Below are positions 27,494 through 35,603 of a stretch of 64,000 nt of DNA, one piece after another. The notes under the pieces are model-generated. The model was not told where the DNA came from. It did not search any database and worked only from the letters and a program-made list of their open reading frames with translations. Source of the DNA: Armatimonadota bacterium (lineage in GTDB: Bacteria > Armatimonadota > Fimbriimonadia > Fimbriimonadales > Fimbriimonadaceae); assembly GCA_020438215.1 (NCBI GenBank), contig JAGQUX010000006.1:1-64000 (forward strand), written 5' to 3'. Position 1 is the first letter of the stretch, and each line of letters starts with the position of its first letter. A program made the translations under genes and the position numbers.

Positions 27494-28414
27494 ATGTTAG
27501 GACTAGCAGTTATCGGCCTTCTGATGATCGTGTTTTCGTTCGCAGTGCGACCGGAAGATCCGCTCGGCAAAGGGCCAAATCTTCGCGGGCCGATTACGCT
27601 AATGCGTTTCGGTGGCGGGCTCCTTGTGGTTGTTGGGGTGATAGGAGCATCCCTAGTGATTGTCAAAGCGGGTTACTCCGGTGTCCGACTCAAATTTGGA
27701 GCGGTCAACGGTCAATTCCAACAAGGCATCCACTGGATTACGCCGGGTGTGGAAACCGTTACGATGATGGAAGTTCGTACTCAGAAGGAAGAAAGCCAGG
27801 CGACTGCCGCTTCCCGCGATTTGCAGGAAGTCACCACAGACCTTGCGCTGAACTTCAAGATCGACCAAGACAAGGCTGCTGAGCTCTACGCTTCGGTTGG
27901 TAAGGATTACAAAATCCGTGTCATCGATCCGGCAGTTCAAGAAGCGATCAAGGTTGTGACCGCGCAGTACACCGCCGAAGATCTGATCCGCAAACGCCAA
28001 GAGGTCAAAACCCTTGTGGAGACTGAGATCACCAATCGCTTGAAGAAGTATCACCTTCTGGTCGAGCCAGGTGGACTTAGCATCACGAACTTCAAGTTCT
28101 CGGAAGAGTTCAACCGCGCGATTGAAGCCAAACAGGTCGCTCAGCAAGAGGCAGAAAAGCAAAAGTACGTTCTGCAACAAGCCGAATTGGAAAAGCAGAC
28201 CAAGATTGCCCGTGCACAAGGTGAGGCAGAATCGGCCAAGCTGAATGCAGAAGCACTCAAGGTCAACGGTGGTTCGCTGGTTATTGCCCGCGAATGGATC
28301 GAAAAGTGGGATGGCAAACTCCCGCAAGTATCGGCCGGCGCAAGCGGTTCTGGCGGTGGTGGATTCATCATCGATCTGAAATCCCTGCTCACCGACAAAC
28401 CTGCCGGCAACTAA
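27494..28414 (+). CDS. SPFH/prohibitin-family membrane protein
   Basis: A 306-residue Band-7 protein: two hydrophobic helices (about 2-18 and 35-55), an SPFH domain starting near GVRLKFGAVNG, then a long Glu/Lys/Gln-rich coiled coil and a glycine-rich tail. Closest in style to prohibitin/HflC-type membrane scaffolds. AAGGA precedes the ATG. Upstream (27400-27458) two hairpins are visible, GATAGGA/TCCTATC and ACTGTC/GACAGT; the first lies right after mtaB. Confidence 0.85.
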   Translation: MLGLAVIGLLMIVFSFAVRPEDPLGKGPNLRGPITLMRFGGGLLVVVGVIGASLVIVKAGYSGVRLKFGAVNGQFQQGIHWITPGVETVTMMEVRTQKEESQATAASRDLQEVTTDLALNFKIDQDKAAELYASVGKDYKIRVIDPAVQEAIKVVTAQYTAEDLIRKRQEVKTLVETEITNRLKKYHLLVEPGGLSITNFKFSEEFNRAIEAKQVAQQEAEKQKYVLQQAELEKQTKIARAQGEAESAKLNAEALKVNGGSLVIAREWIEKWDGKLPQVSAGASGSGGGGFIIDLKSLLTDKPAGN

Positions 28415-28445
28415 AGGTCTGCTGGCTCGCATATAATAGACTTCG

Positions 28446-28979
28446 ATGGAAGGGCAAGAGCAAAAACTGTTCGACGGAACAGACAAAACCAAGCGAACGC
28501 CCTTCATCGAAGAACAAGAGCTTCACGATCTCCTCACTCGGCTCCACGCCGCGGGACAAGAGGAAGTCACTCACGAAAAATCGGATGACGATCATTACGC
28601 AACCGCTGAGGCGGTTAGCGAAGTCACCGGAGAATCCGTTGACCACGTTCTGGATGTCCTCGAAAAAATTCGGGATGAGAATGTCCGCGCTCGAATTGCG
28701 ACAAATATCCGCGAGGCGGAGGAGGTTCTCTATCGTGTCGAGCGGAACGACACCCGTAATCGTGATCCTCTTTCCAGCCGAAAGCCAATCGTGGATGGAA
28801 GCACGGTCACGACGATCCTCGATAAGATCAAAAACGACCAAAAGCTGAGTGGGTACCGACGATTTCGTCCCGCACCGGAAACAAAAGACGAAGCCGCTCT
28901 CCGTTGGCTCGTGCTCATCATCGTCGCAGGAATTGTTGTAGTTTCATTTGCGGCAATCTTTGCGAATTTCTTCCGCTAA
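28446..28979 (+). CDS. Hypothetical tail-anchored protein
   Basis: Unrecognised, 177 residues. It is highly charged, with a long helical region, and ends in one transmembrane helix (about 153-172) followed by a short tail, a C-terminally anchored topology. A TATAAT lies eight bases before the ATG, so the mRNA probably has almost no leader. It follows the SPFH gene by 31 bases and may be functionally linked to it. Confidence 0.6.
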   Translation: MEGQEQKLFDGTDKTKRTPFIEEQELHDLLTRLHAAGQEEVTHEKSDDDHYATAEAVSEVTGESVDHVLDVLEKIRDENVRARIATNIREAEEVLYRVERNDTRNRDPLSSRKPIVDGSTVTTILDKIKNDQKLSGYRRFRPAPETKDEAALRWLVLIIVAGIVVVSFAAIFANFFR

Positions 28980-28984
28980 GGTCG

Positions 28985-28990
28985 TAGAAT
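28985..28990 (+). promoter_or_regulatory. -10-like TAGAAT, leaderless arrangement
   Basis: TAGAAT ends six bases before the GTG start of the HIT gene at 28997. Confidence 0.5.
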
Positions 28991-28996
28991 AGGCTC

Positions 28997-29344
28997 GTGG
29001 CTACGCTCTTCACCAAGATCATCAACGGCGAAATCCCCGGCGAAATTGTCTACCAAAACGAACATGTTGTTGCAATCAAAGATATCCAGCCGATGGCTCC
29101 CGTTCATGTTCTGATCGTGACACGGGCGGAGATTCCTGGGCTTTCCGAACTCCCCGATGCCGGTGACCATACTCACATCCTCAATGCCGCGAAGAAGATC
29201 GGCGAACAACTTGGCCTCACAAGCGGCTACCGATTGGTCATCAATAACGGAGTTGATGCCGGGCAAACGGTGCCGCATCTACATGCCCACTTGCTGGGCG
29301 GAGCGAAGCTAGGTGGCTTCGGTGAAGAAGGCGTCGAGCACTAG
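28997..29344 (+). CDS. HIT family nucleotide-binding protein
   Basis: A 115-residue Hint-type HIT protein. The histidine triad is PHLHAHLLGG near the C-terminus, and FTKIINGEIPGEIVYQNE marks the N-terminus. Such proteins hydrolyse AMP-lysine or related adenylated compounds. GTG start. Its stop overlaps the convergent MBL gene by four bases. Confidence 0.93.
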   Translation: MATLFTKIINGEIPGEIVYQNEHVVAIKDIQPMAPVHVLIVTRAEIPGLSELPDAGDHTHILNAAKKIGEQLGLTSGYRLVINNGVDAGQTVPHLHAHLLGGAKLGGFGEEGVEH

Positions 29345-30147
29345 AAATCGACGAGCATGCCGTCGTAGCCAACGGTCACTCCGTGGGGGGCAAAGAAATC
29401 TTGAAGTTCGGCGTATGTGCCTCCGCCTTGGTGAGAGTGGTGGGTTGTGATGACCTGCGTATCATCGTGAACCGTGCCCATTTTTCGGAGTCGCTCCAGC
29501 ACTTCCACGAACTCATTCGCATCAATGTGCCCATCGTACGGCGTCGGATTAAACCCTTCCGAACACTCCAAGACCAAACAGTCTAATTTGTAATCTTGCA
29601 GGAATTCCCAGGTCGGATCATCCCAGATTCCGGTGTCCGTACCGTAAAGCAAGGTGCGCTCATCATCTTGGATGATGAGATTCTGCGCGTCCTCGTGCGG
29701 GTTGTGATGCGCTTTGATGGGAGTGATCTTGTATTCACCGTGAGTGAACGGATCAAAGCTCCGGGTCATCTTCATTTCGAACGGCCATTCTGGAAACTTG
29801 TCCAGAATCCGGCGGCAGATCAGTTCATTCGCGTATACGATGAACCCAACAAACTCAAAATCGTTGAACGGGTAGAGCGCATACATCAGCTCATCGGGCG
29901 AAAAGTGATCCGCATCAGAGTGAGTGAAAATAATCGCCGACCAATCGCGAGCATCGAGTCGTTCGCGCGCCATTTGCGCCCAAGTGTCTGGCCCGAGGTC
30001 AATCTTGAGGGTGCCATCGACAATTGCCGCGGTTCGAGAACGAATATCTTTCCCGCCATGCTCACGGGCATACTGGCTGACACGGGAATCGGAATAGAGC
30101 GCAGGGACGCCATCAGCCCCGCCGGTGCCTAAAAGCCGGATGTTCAT
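29341..30147 (-). CDS. MBL-fold metal-dependent hydrolase
   Basis: A 268-residue metallo-beta-lactamase-fold protein. The metal motif is HSDADH, and further metal ligands appear as H in IKAHH and D in YGTDTG. The N-terminus LLGTGGADGVPAL resembles PhnP/PqqB-like phosphodiesterases. The start overlaps the DUF1015 stop, so these two are co-transcribed. Confidence 0.85.
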   Translation of the reverse strand: MNIRLLGTGGADGVPALYSDSRVSQYAREHGGKDIRSRTAAIVDGTLKIDLGPDTWAQMARERLDARDWSAIIFTHSDADHFSPDELMYALYPFNDFEFVGFIVYANELICRRILDKFPEWPFEMKMTRSFDPFTHGEYKITPIKAHHNPHEDAQNLIIQDDERTLLYGTDTGIWDDPTWEFLQDYKLDCLVLECSEGFNPTPYDGHIDANEFVEVLERLRKMGTVHDDTQVITTHHSHQGGGTYAELQDFFAPHGVTVGYDGMLVDF

Positions 30148-31367
30148 GCTTCAAAGTCCCGTAATGACCAGAGCATCATCCCGCTGACCGGGGCGAGGTT
30201 TGTGCGAACTGCGTTGTAAGGAAGCTTGACGCCCGTGCTATCCGCATCAATCATGTTTTCCCAGTTCATTTCTGGCAAGATGAACGCGGCGGCTTTCGCT
30301 TCTTCAACTGCGGCGATCGCCTGATCTGCTTCCCGGGCGAAAGTGTAGTAGTCACTCCCAGTCAAGCCAAGGAGCTTGGCAAACACATATTCATGGAGCA
30401 AGTGGGTTTCCGATGGAGTTGCGGGCGAAGACCAATTAGAAAGCTGCTCAAGTAGAGCGTCCAAATCATTGACTTCTGCAACGAAGCCAATGCCGCCTGA
30501 AACAGCCACGCCAAAGGCGCGCTTTTCTCGGGCTTGGAGTTTGGATTGCATTTCCGACATGATCTGAGCCGTAGGAGTTGAAACTAAGGAGAAATGTTCC
30601 GCTAATCGGGACTTGATTTGATCAGGGTCCCAGGTCAAACGAGTGCAAATCGTGTGCTGAGGATTCGTTTTTGTGCCCTTTGCCGATGACAACCTGATCG
30701 CAACGGGAACATGATCCGCCGCCACAACTCGCCGCTTTGAACCGTTGCGCTCGGAGAATCCTTGTGCCGCGATCCAAGTAGAAGCCCCTGTTGCTACTGA
30801 CCAGTCGTTATCCGTCTGAAGTTCGGAAAAATCGCCGCTCACCGCTTCGAGTGTCCATTGGACGCTATCTCGTTCACCTTTTCCTAGCAGTTCTGAACTC
30901 TGAATCACTACCGATGGCTCTGATCGGCCAACCAGTTCAACCAAGTCGGTGTATGCGTATGCCGCTTCGAGAAGCCGCGCGCGCTCTTCGCTGAATACGG
31001 GCGGTATGCGGAATGGAACGCTGACTTTGGGCTCACTCCGAAGATTGAGCAAACCAATGAGCCAACTCACCGATTCGCCATTAGATTCTGCGGTGAGCTT
31101 ATAATACGTGTTCTCCGGTGCTTTGCTCAATACACCCGAGTTCATCCACTCCATCAACCGACTACTGGATCGTGCGAACCGTACAAACTTGCTCCGATCT
31201 GATCTATCCCGCTCCGGGTCGGTGAGCCAAGCCATGTTGTGCTCAGACTTACTCCGAAGCTCATCCGAGCTGGTATCCGCCAAATGCTCAATATGCGGGG
31301 CAAGATGTTTTGACCAATCCCCGGCAGGATCAAATGTCAGGGCGCGAAACGGCTTGAGATCGAGCAT
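30144..31367 (-). CDS. DUF1015 family protein
   Basis: A 407-residue protein whose N-terminus LDLKPFRALTFD and general layout match DUF1015, a family of unknown function often linked to amino acid or coenzyme metabolism. A characteristic late block, AAAFILPEMNWENMIDAD, ends with a Lys-Leu-Pro segment. ATG at 31367 is preferred to a TTG 13 codons upstream; TATCAT lies 12 bases before it. Confidence 0.75.
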   Translation of the reverse strand: MLDLKPFRALTFDPAGDWSKHLAPHIEHLADTSSDELRSKSEHNMAWLTDPERDRSDRSKFVRFARSSSRLMEWMNSGVLSKAPENTYYKLTAESNGESVSWLIGLLNLRSEPKVSVPFRIPPVFSEERARLLEAAYAYTDLVELVGRSEPSVVIQSSELLGKGERDSVQWTLEAVSGDFSELQTDNDWSVATGASTWIAAQGFSERNGSKRRVVAADHVPVAIRLSSAKGTKTNPQHTICTRLTWDPDQIKSRLAEHFSLVSTPTAQIMSEMQSKLQAREKRAFGVAVSGGIGFVAEVNDLDALLEQLSNWSSPATPSETHLLHEYVFAKLLGLTGSDYYTFAREADQAIAAVEEAKAAAFILPEMNWENMIDADSTGVKLPYNAVRTNLAPVSGMMLWSLRDFEA

Positions 31368-31579
31368 TTTCTGCTCGAAATGATACGAGCGAGAATCACC
31401 CAGCAATCGGGACGAAAACGCAAAGTGCCCGATTCGCCCGGTATTTCCCCTAGTTTTGGGCCAGAACCTGAAAATTTTTCCATGCTCCTAAAGAGCAGGG
31501 TTGCGGCATACCGACAATGTTCCATGTAGCGTTCGTGCGTTCTGTGGCGTGTGCGAACCAGACAGGAGTTAGGCGAAAG

Positions 31580-32782
31580 ATGCCGTACTTTGCATATACA
31601 GCAGTAGATACATCAGGGCGACAAGTCAAAGCCGTTATGGAAGCCGAGAACGAAGCACTCGTTCTTGGTCGCCTTCGCGAGCAGCAACTTCAGATCGTTG
31701 ACCTGAAAGAACTTAAGAAGAAAAAATCCGCGAAAGTCGGAAAGCAAAAGCTAAAAATGAAGGCCCTCGTGGTCTTCTCGCGGCAGTTTGCAACAATGAT
31801 CAACGCGGGGATTCCGATCTTGCGGTGTCTGGAGATCCTGTCCTCCCAAACCAAAGATCCTGTTCTCAAGCCTACACTCGAAGCAGTTCTCATGGATGTT
31901 AAGGGTGGTTCCACGCTGAACGAGGCGATGGCAAAGCATCCAGGTGTGTTTAGCAAGCTTTATGTGAACATGATCCGCGCCGCAGAAATTGGGGGGATTC
32001 TTGATACGATCTTGGATCGCCTCTCCGGCTTCTTGGAATATGAAGCCGAAGTCAAAGGCAAGATCAAGTCCGCGATGATGTATCCGGTCTTGGTTCTTTG
32101 TTTTTCGCAGATCATGCTGTTCGTTCTGTTCAGCTTCGTTCTGCCGAAATTCAAGGAAATCTTTGAAGGGATGGATGTTGAACTGCCAGCGGTGACCGCA
32201 GCTCTGTTTGCAATGGGCGACTTCATGCAAAAGAGCTGGTGGATGATCATCCTGGCTCTGGTTGGCATCTTCTTTGGCATCAAGAGTTGGGCAAAAACCC
32301 CGAAAGGCAAGTACCAAACCGACTGGATGAAACTCAAACTCCCGGTCATTGGTGAACTTGGACTGAAGATGTCCATAGCTCGATTCTGCCGCACACTAGG
32401 AACTCTCATCAACTCGGGTGTTCCGATGATGCGAAGCCTCGAAATCGTGGGTGAAACCCTCGGTAACGAAGTTCTCATCAATGCGGTTGATCAAACACGA
32501 CTCTCCATCCGCGAAGGGAACAAACTCAGCGCGCCGATGGCAGAAAGTGGTCTCTTCCCCAGCATGGTTACCCACATGATCGACGTGGGTGAAGAATCTG
32601 GTCGTCTGTCAGAAATGCTCGTCAAAGTTGGCGACTTTTATGACAGCGAAGTGGAAGCAACCGTCAAAGGCCTGACCTCGATGATCGAACCGATGTTGAT
32701 TATCTTCCTCGGTGTCGTGGTCGGCTTTATTGCGATTTCGGTGATGACCCCAATCTTCAAACTGGTCAACAGCGTGAAGTAG
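31580..32782 (+). CDS. pilC: Type II secretion / type IV pilus platform protein (GspF/PilC family)
   Basis: A 400-residue inner-membrane platform. It starts MPYFAYTAVDTSGR, a standard GspF/PilC opening, and has two homologous T2SSF domains (about 70-195 and 270-390). Three hydrophobic helices are seen near 165-190, 215-235 and 370-395. No pilB, pilT or pilin gene is adjacent, so it lies apart from its pathway. An upstream frame to 31517 is not needed. Confidence 0.9.
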   Translation: MPYFAYTAVDTSGRQVKAVMEAENEALVLGRLREQQLQIVDLKELKKKKSAKVGKQKLKMKALVVFSRQFATMINAGIPILRCLEILSSQTKDPVLKPTLEAVLMDVKGGSTLNEAMAKHPGVFSKLYVNMIRAAEIGGILDTILDRLSGFLEYEAEVKGKIKSAMMYPVLVLCFSQIMLFVLFSFVLPKFKEIFEGMDVELPAVTAALFAMGDFMQKSWWMIILALVGIFFGIKSWAKTPKGKYQTDWMKLKLPVIGELGLKMSIARFCRTLGTLINSGVPMMRSLEIVGETLGNEVLINAVDQTRLSIREGNKLSAPMAESGLFPSMVTHMIDVGEESGRLSEMLVKVGDFYDSEVEATVKGLTSMIEPMLIIFLGVVVGFIAISVMTPIFKLVNSVK

Positions 32783-32973
32783 GGATCACCACCCAAACAG
32801 GGCGAAGAGGATTGCTCTTTGCCCTGCAAATAACAGCACATAAAAACTGAATAGCGAAAACGGCCAACGGTGGCAAGACGCCCCCGAAAGCCAACCGCAG
32901 ATGAAAACCAAGGAATGGTGGCAGTCAGCGGGCTCTGGAAAGGATTCCAGAGCACAGATTCAATGGAGTGAAA
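32783..32973 (+). promoter_or_regulatory. Structured leader before the sigma-GGDEF gene
   Basis: The 191-base gap holds a long inverted repeat right after pilC (AGGGCGAAGAG at 32799-32809 with CTCTTTGCCCT at 32815-32825) and no T-run. Close to the next gene is a perfect 9-bp hairpin (GCTCTGGAA at 32932-32940 with TTCCAGAGC at 32945-32953, loop AGGA). It ends 20 bases before the ATG and 10 before the GGAG ribosome site. It could affect translation or mRNA stability. No known riboswitch was recognised. Confidence 0.5.
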
Positions 32974-34248
32974 ATGTCGGAAGCATTGGCAAAGCAAAAC
33001 GGCGATGCTGAAGCTCTGGTTCTGGAGTACATGGCGAATCCACGTCCTGATTTGAAGGACTTGATTATCGTGCATTACTCGGGAATGGTAGAGCGCATCG
33101 CAAGAAAATTTAGAGGCGTCGAATCAGTCGACGACCTGGTGCAAGTGGGCTATATTGGTTTGCTCAACGCGCTCGGGAAATTTGATCCCGAAGCGGGTGT
33201 GCGATTCAATACCTATGCAACTCACTTGGTGGCTGGCGAGATCAAGCACTATCTGCGTGATCGCTCGCAAACTATTCGCCACCCAGCCTGGTTGCAAGAA
33301 TTGCGACACAAGGTCAACAAGACCGCAAACTTGTTGCAGACCGAGCTCAGTCGCACCCCCACCGAACGCGAAATCGCGGATAGCCTTGGCGTGAGTGAAG
33401 CCTCTGTACGAGAGGTGTATTCCACCCAAGATATGTTGCGCGTCGCATCTCTAGATGCAACCCCTAACGACGATGATGATAGCGAAAGCGATGTTGATCG
33501 CCTGGACGCAAATCTCGTTGGGCCGGATCAAGTCAGCGTAGAAGATCGTGTTCTTTTGGAAGGAGCAATGCAACAGCTCCGCGACCTGGAACGAGAAGTT
33601 CTGGTCATGTTCCACTTCGATGCACTGAATCAAACCGAAATCGCGTCACAACTGGGTATTTCCTGCAATTATGTTTCTCACATCCTGCGCCAGTCGTTGA
33701 CCAAACTTCGCCGCATTCTGCAAGAAGAAGAATCTCAAGAGCGCGTACTTCGCCGCTCCGTCCCCGATGACAAAGGCGTGATGGATGACGAAACCGGAAT
33801 CTACAACGAAGACTACTTCCGTTCCCGATTGAGCGAAGAAGTGCACCGCGCGTGTTCCACCGAAGATGTCTGTGCTGTCGTTCTTGTTGAAGTAAACGGA
33901 CTCGGTGCACTGGCAGACTTTTACGGTCAAACATCCGTGCAAGACTTTATGGTTGATGTCGCTGGCTTCTTGAAAGGCTGCGTTCGTGGCCTGGATATCG
34001 TGGCCCGCAACGGCTCCACTGGTTTCGGAGTCATCCTACCGGGAACTGGCTCCAACGTGAACCAAGTTGTCGAGCGCATCCAATCCCGAGCCAACAAGTG
34101 GCTTGTTGGTCGCGTCACTAATGGCGGCTCTGTCCGATTGGAATACGGCTTTGCATCCGCACCTGATGATGGTCGCACCGCCGCTGATCTCCTCAAATCC
34201 GCTCTCAAGCGTTCGCAACTCTGCGAAGAAGGTCAGCAAGCCGCCTAA
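32974..34248 (+). CDS. SigB/SigF-type sigma factor fused to a degenerate GGDEF domain
   Basis: A 424-residue fusion. Sigma-70 part: region 2 at about 27-97 (DDLVQVGYIGLLNALGKFD, then RFNTYATHLVAGEIKHYLRD), region 3 at about 98-175 (RTPTEREIADSLGVS), region 4 at about 195-250 (NQTEIASQLGISCNYVSHIL). This is the SigB/SigF class. Residues 270-415 look like a GGDEF domain: DDETGIYNEDYF, then VLVEVNGLG, then RGLD at 338-341, GSTGF at 347-351 and EYGFASAPDDGRTAADLLK. The catalytic GGDEF is replaced and metal-site Asp residues are E306 and N308, so it should not make c-di-GMP. The RxxD inhibitory-site motif is at the canonical five-residue spacing. No anti-sigma gene is adjacent. ATG 32974 follows GGAG. 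Confidence 0.85.
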   Translation: MSEALAKQNGDAEALVLEYMANPRPDLKDLIIVHYSGMVERIARKFRGVESVDDLVQVGYIGLLNALGKFDPEAGVRFNTYATHLVAGEIKHYLRDRSQTIRHPAWLQELRHKVNKTANLLQTELSRTPTEREIADSLGVSEASVREVYSTQDMLRVASLDATPNDDDDSESDVDRLDANLVGPDQVSVEDRVLLEGAMQQLRDLEREVLVMFHFDALNQTEIASQLGISCNYVSHILRQSLTKLRRILQEEESQERVLRRSVPDDKGVMDDETGIYNEDYFRSRLSEEVHRACSTEDVCAVVLVEVNGLGALADFYGQTSVQDFMVDVAGFLKGCVRGLDIVARNGSTGFGVILPGTGSNVNQVVERIQSRANKWLVGRVTNGGSVRLEYGFASAPDDGRTAADLLKSALKRSQLCEEGQQAA

Positions 34249-34277
34249 GAAAATTTCACTCCAGAATATGTGCTGCT

Positions 34278-34306
34278 GGGGCTCCTTGCGGGGAGCCTCT
34301 TTTTTT
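34278..34306 (+). terminator. Rho-independent terminator after sigma-GGDEF gene
   Basis: GGCTCC (34280-34285) pairs with GGAGCC (34292-34297) and is followed by TCTTTTTTT. Confidence 0.88.
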
Positions 34307-34326
34307 GCGTAGTAGAGTCTGGAAAG

Positions 34327-34926
34327 ATGATCACCATTGATGTTGCTCACGACTTCATCTGCCCTTGGTGCTGGATTGGGTGGAAGCAAGGGCTCCAACT
34401 CGAAGAAGAGTTCGGGATTCAATTGAATTGGATTGGCTACGAACTCTTCCCACCGGAAATGCCATGGCCAGAGCCGGGCCCACCACTCCCCGATCCTCCG
34501 GCAAACCGTCCGAAGACTCCCAGTCGATTGGAACTTGCCTATGCCGCGCAAGGCATGGAAAAACCAACGGTTCAGCGTCCCCGGTATATGCGAATCCACA
34601 ATGCTCTGCAAGCTGTTGAACATGCCAAACGACATGGCGATCATCGTGGCTTAGTGAGCGCACTTTATCCGGCTTACTGGGAAGAGGGTCAAGCGATTGG
34701 TGAACTAGAAGTTCTGGAACGATTGGCCGCACCGTATGTTGAAAATGTCCAAGACATGTTAGCGAAGGTCGAAGTGAGAGCCTACAACGAGGAGATCATC
34801 CCCTACGATGAGGAAGCCTATGCGCGCGGCGTCTATAACGTGCCGACTTTCTTTATTGATGGTGAACGGTACTCTGAGCAACCCTACATGACGATTGCGA
34901 AGGCAATGCGCGAATTCTTCAAATGA
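34327..34926 (+). CDS. DsbA-family oxidoreductase (FrnE/HCCA isomerase-like)
   Basis: A 199-residue thioredoxin-fold protein with an inserted helical domain. The active site is CPWC in DFICPWCWIG near the N-terminus, and the cis-Pro loop is NVPTFFIDGE. It lacks a signal peptide, matching cytoplasmic FrnE-like proteins. GGAAAG lies before the ATG at 34327. The stop overlaps the next gene (ATGA). Confidence 0.85.
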   Translation: MITIDVAHDFICPWCWIGWKQGLQLEEEFGIQLNWIGYELFPPEMPWPEPGPPLPDPPANRPKTPSRLELAYAAQGMEKPTVQRPRYMRIHNALQAVEHAKRHGDHRGLVSALYPAYWEEGQAIGELEVLERLAAPYVENVQDMLAKVEVRAYNEEIIPYDEEAYARGVYNVPTFFIDGERYSEQPYMTIAKAMREFFK

Positions 34927-35603
34927 ACCCGATCTATCCCGACCTCTCGTTTCCGCCTGCTCCCGGTGATCGGCCCTACATCTACATCAATATGGTCGCC
35001 ACGATTGACGGAAAGATCGTAACGAAAGACAACAGTGTTTCGATCAAGGGGTTAGGAAGCAAGCTGGATTATGAGACCATGCGCTACATCGAAACATGCT
35101 CGGATGCAGTGATGGTTGGTGCGCAGAATGTTCGCGCGACTCCCGGGATGTGGTACCCAGAGGGAATCAAGCGGCTGGTTGTCACTGAGTCTGGAAACCT
35201 GAATTATGAACAGCGCTTCTTTACGGATGATCCCGCGAACACTTGGGTGATTCTTCCGCAGAAATCACTTGCTAAGATTCCCGAGGGGATACAAACCATC
35301 AGCTTCGGAGAAAGTGAGATTGATTGGCACCAAACGCTCAAGCACCTCAAGAACGAACTGGGAATCACTCATCTTTTGGTGGAAGGTGGTGCAGAACTCA
35401 ACGGGAGCCTCTTCCCACTTGATGTGATTGATGAGCTATTCCTCACCCTCGCCCCGAAGATCAAACTCGGGCGCAATCTCCCCACCTACGCAGGCGGTGA
35501 ACCCCTTCCAGGGGACACGATGCAACTCTACGAAATCATCCATCACCAGATGGTAGAAAATGAAATCTATGTCCGGTATCGCCGGAAGTGGGAGACAGAT
35601 TGA
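34923..35603 (+). CDS. RibD C-terminal / dihydrofolate reductase-like protein
   Basis: A 226-residue reductase of the RibD-C/DHFR superfamily. Key features are YINMVATIDGKIVT at the N-terminus, DAVMVGAQNVRATPG in the middle and LLVEGGAELNGSLF, the substrate-binding GG motif. Such proteins reduce the deaminated pyrimidine in riboflavin synthesis, but stand-alone copies often have other roles. It is translationally coupled to the DsbA-like gene and the ABC transporter. Confidence 0.85.
   Translation: MNPIYPDLSFPPAPGDRPYIYINMVATIDGKIVTKDNSVSIKGLGSKLDYETMRYIETCSDAVMVGAQNVRATPGMWYPEGIKRLVVTESGNLNYEQRFFTDDPANTWVILPQKSLAKIPEGIQTISFGESEIDWHQTLKHLKNELGITHLLVEGGAELNGSLFPLDVIDELFLTLAPKIKLGRNLPTYAGGEPLPGDTMQLYEIIHHQMVENEIYVRYRRKWETD

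Noticed and set aside
27653-28507. Minus-strand frame opposite the SPFH gene
   Set aside because: SPFH features are clear on the plus strand; the minus frame has no motif.
32783-32973. c-di-GMP-I (GEMM) riboswitch before the sigma-GGDEF gene
   Set aside because: Words such as GACGC, AAAGCC and GTCAGC occur, but the GNRA-capped hairpin required between GGCAAA and GACGCAAAGCC is absent, so I do not call it.
33784-34230. Active diguanylate cyclase function for the C-terminal domain
   Set aside because: GGDEF is GSTGF and both metal-ligand Asp positions are substituted; a receptor role is more likely.
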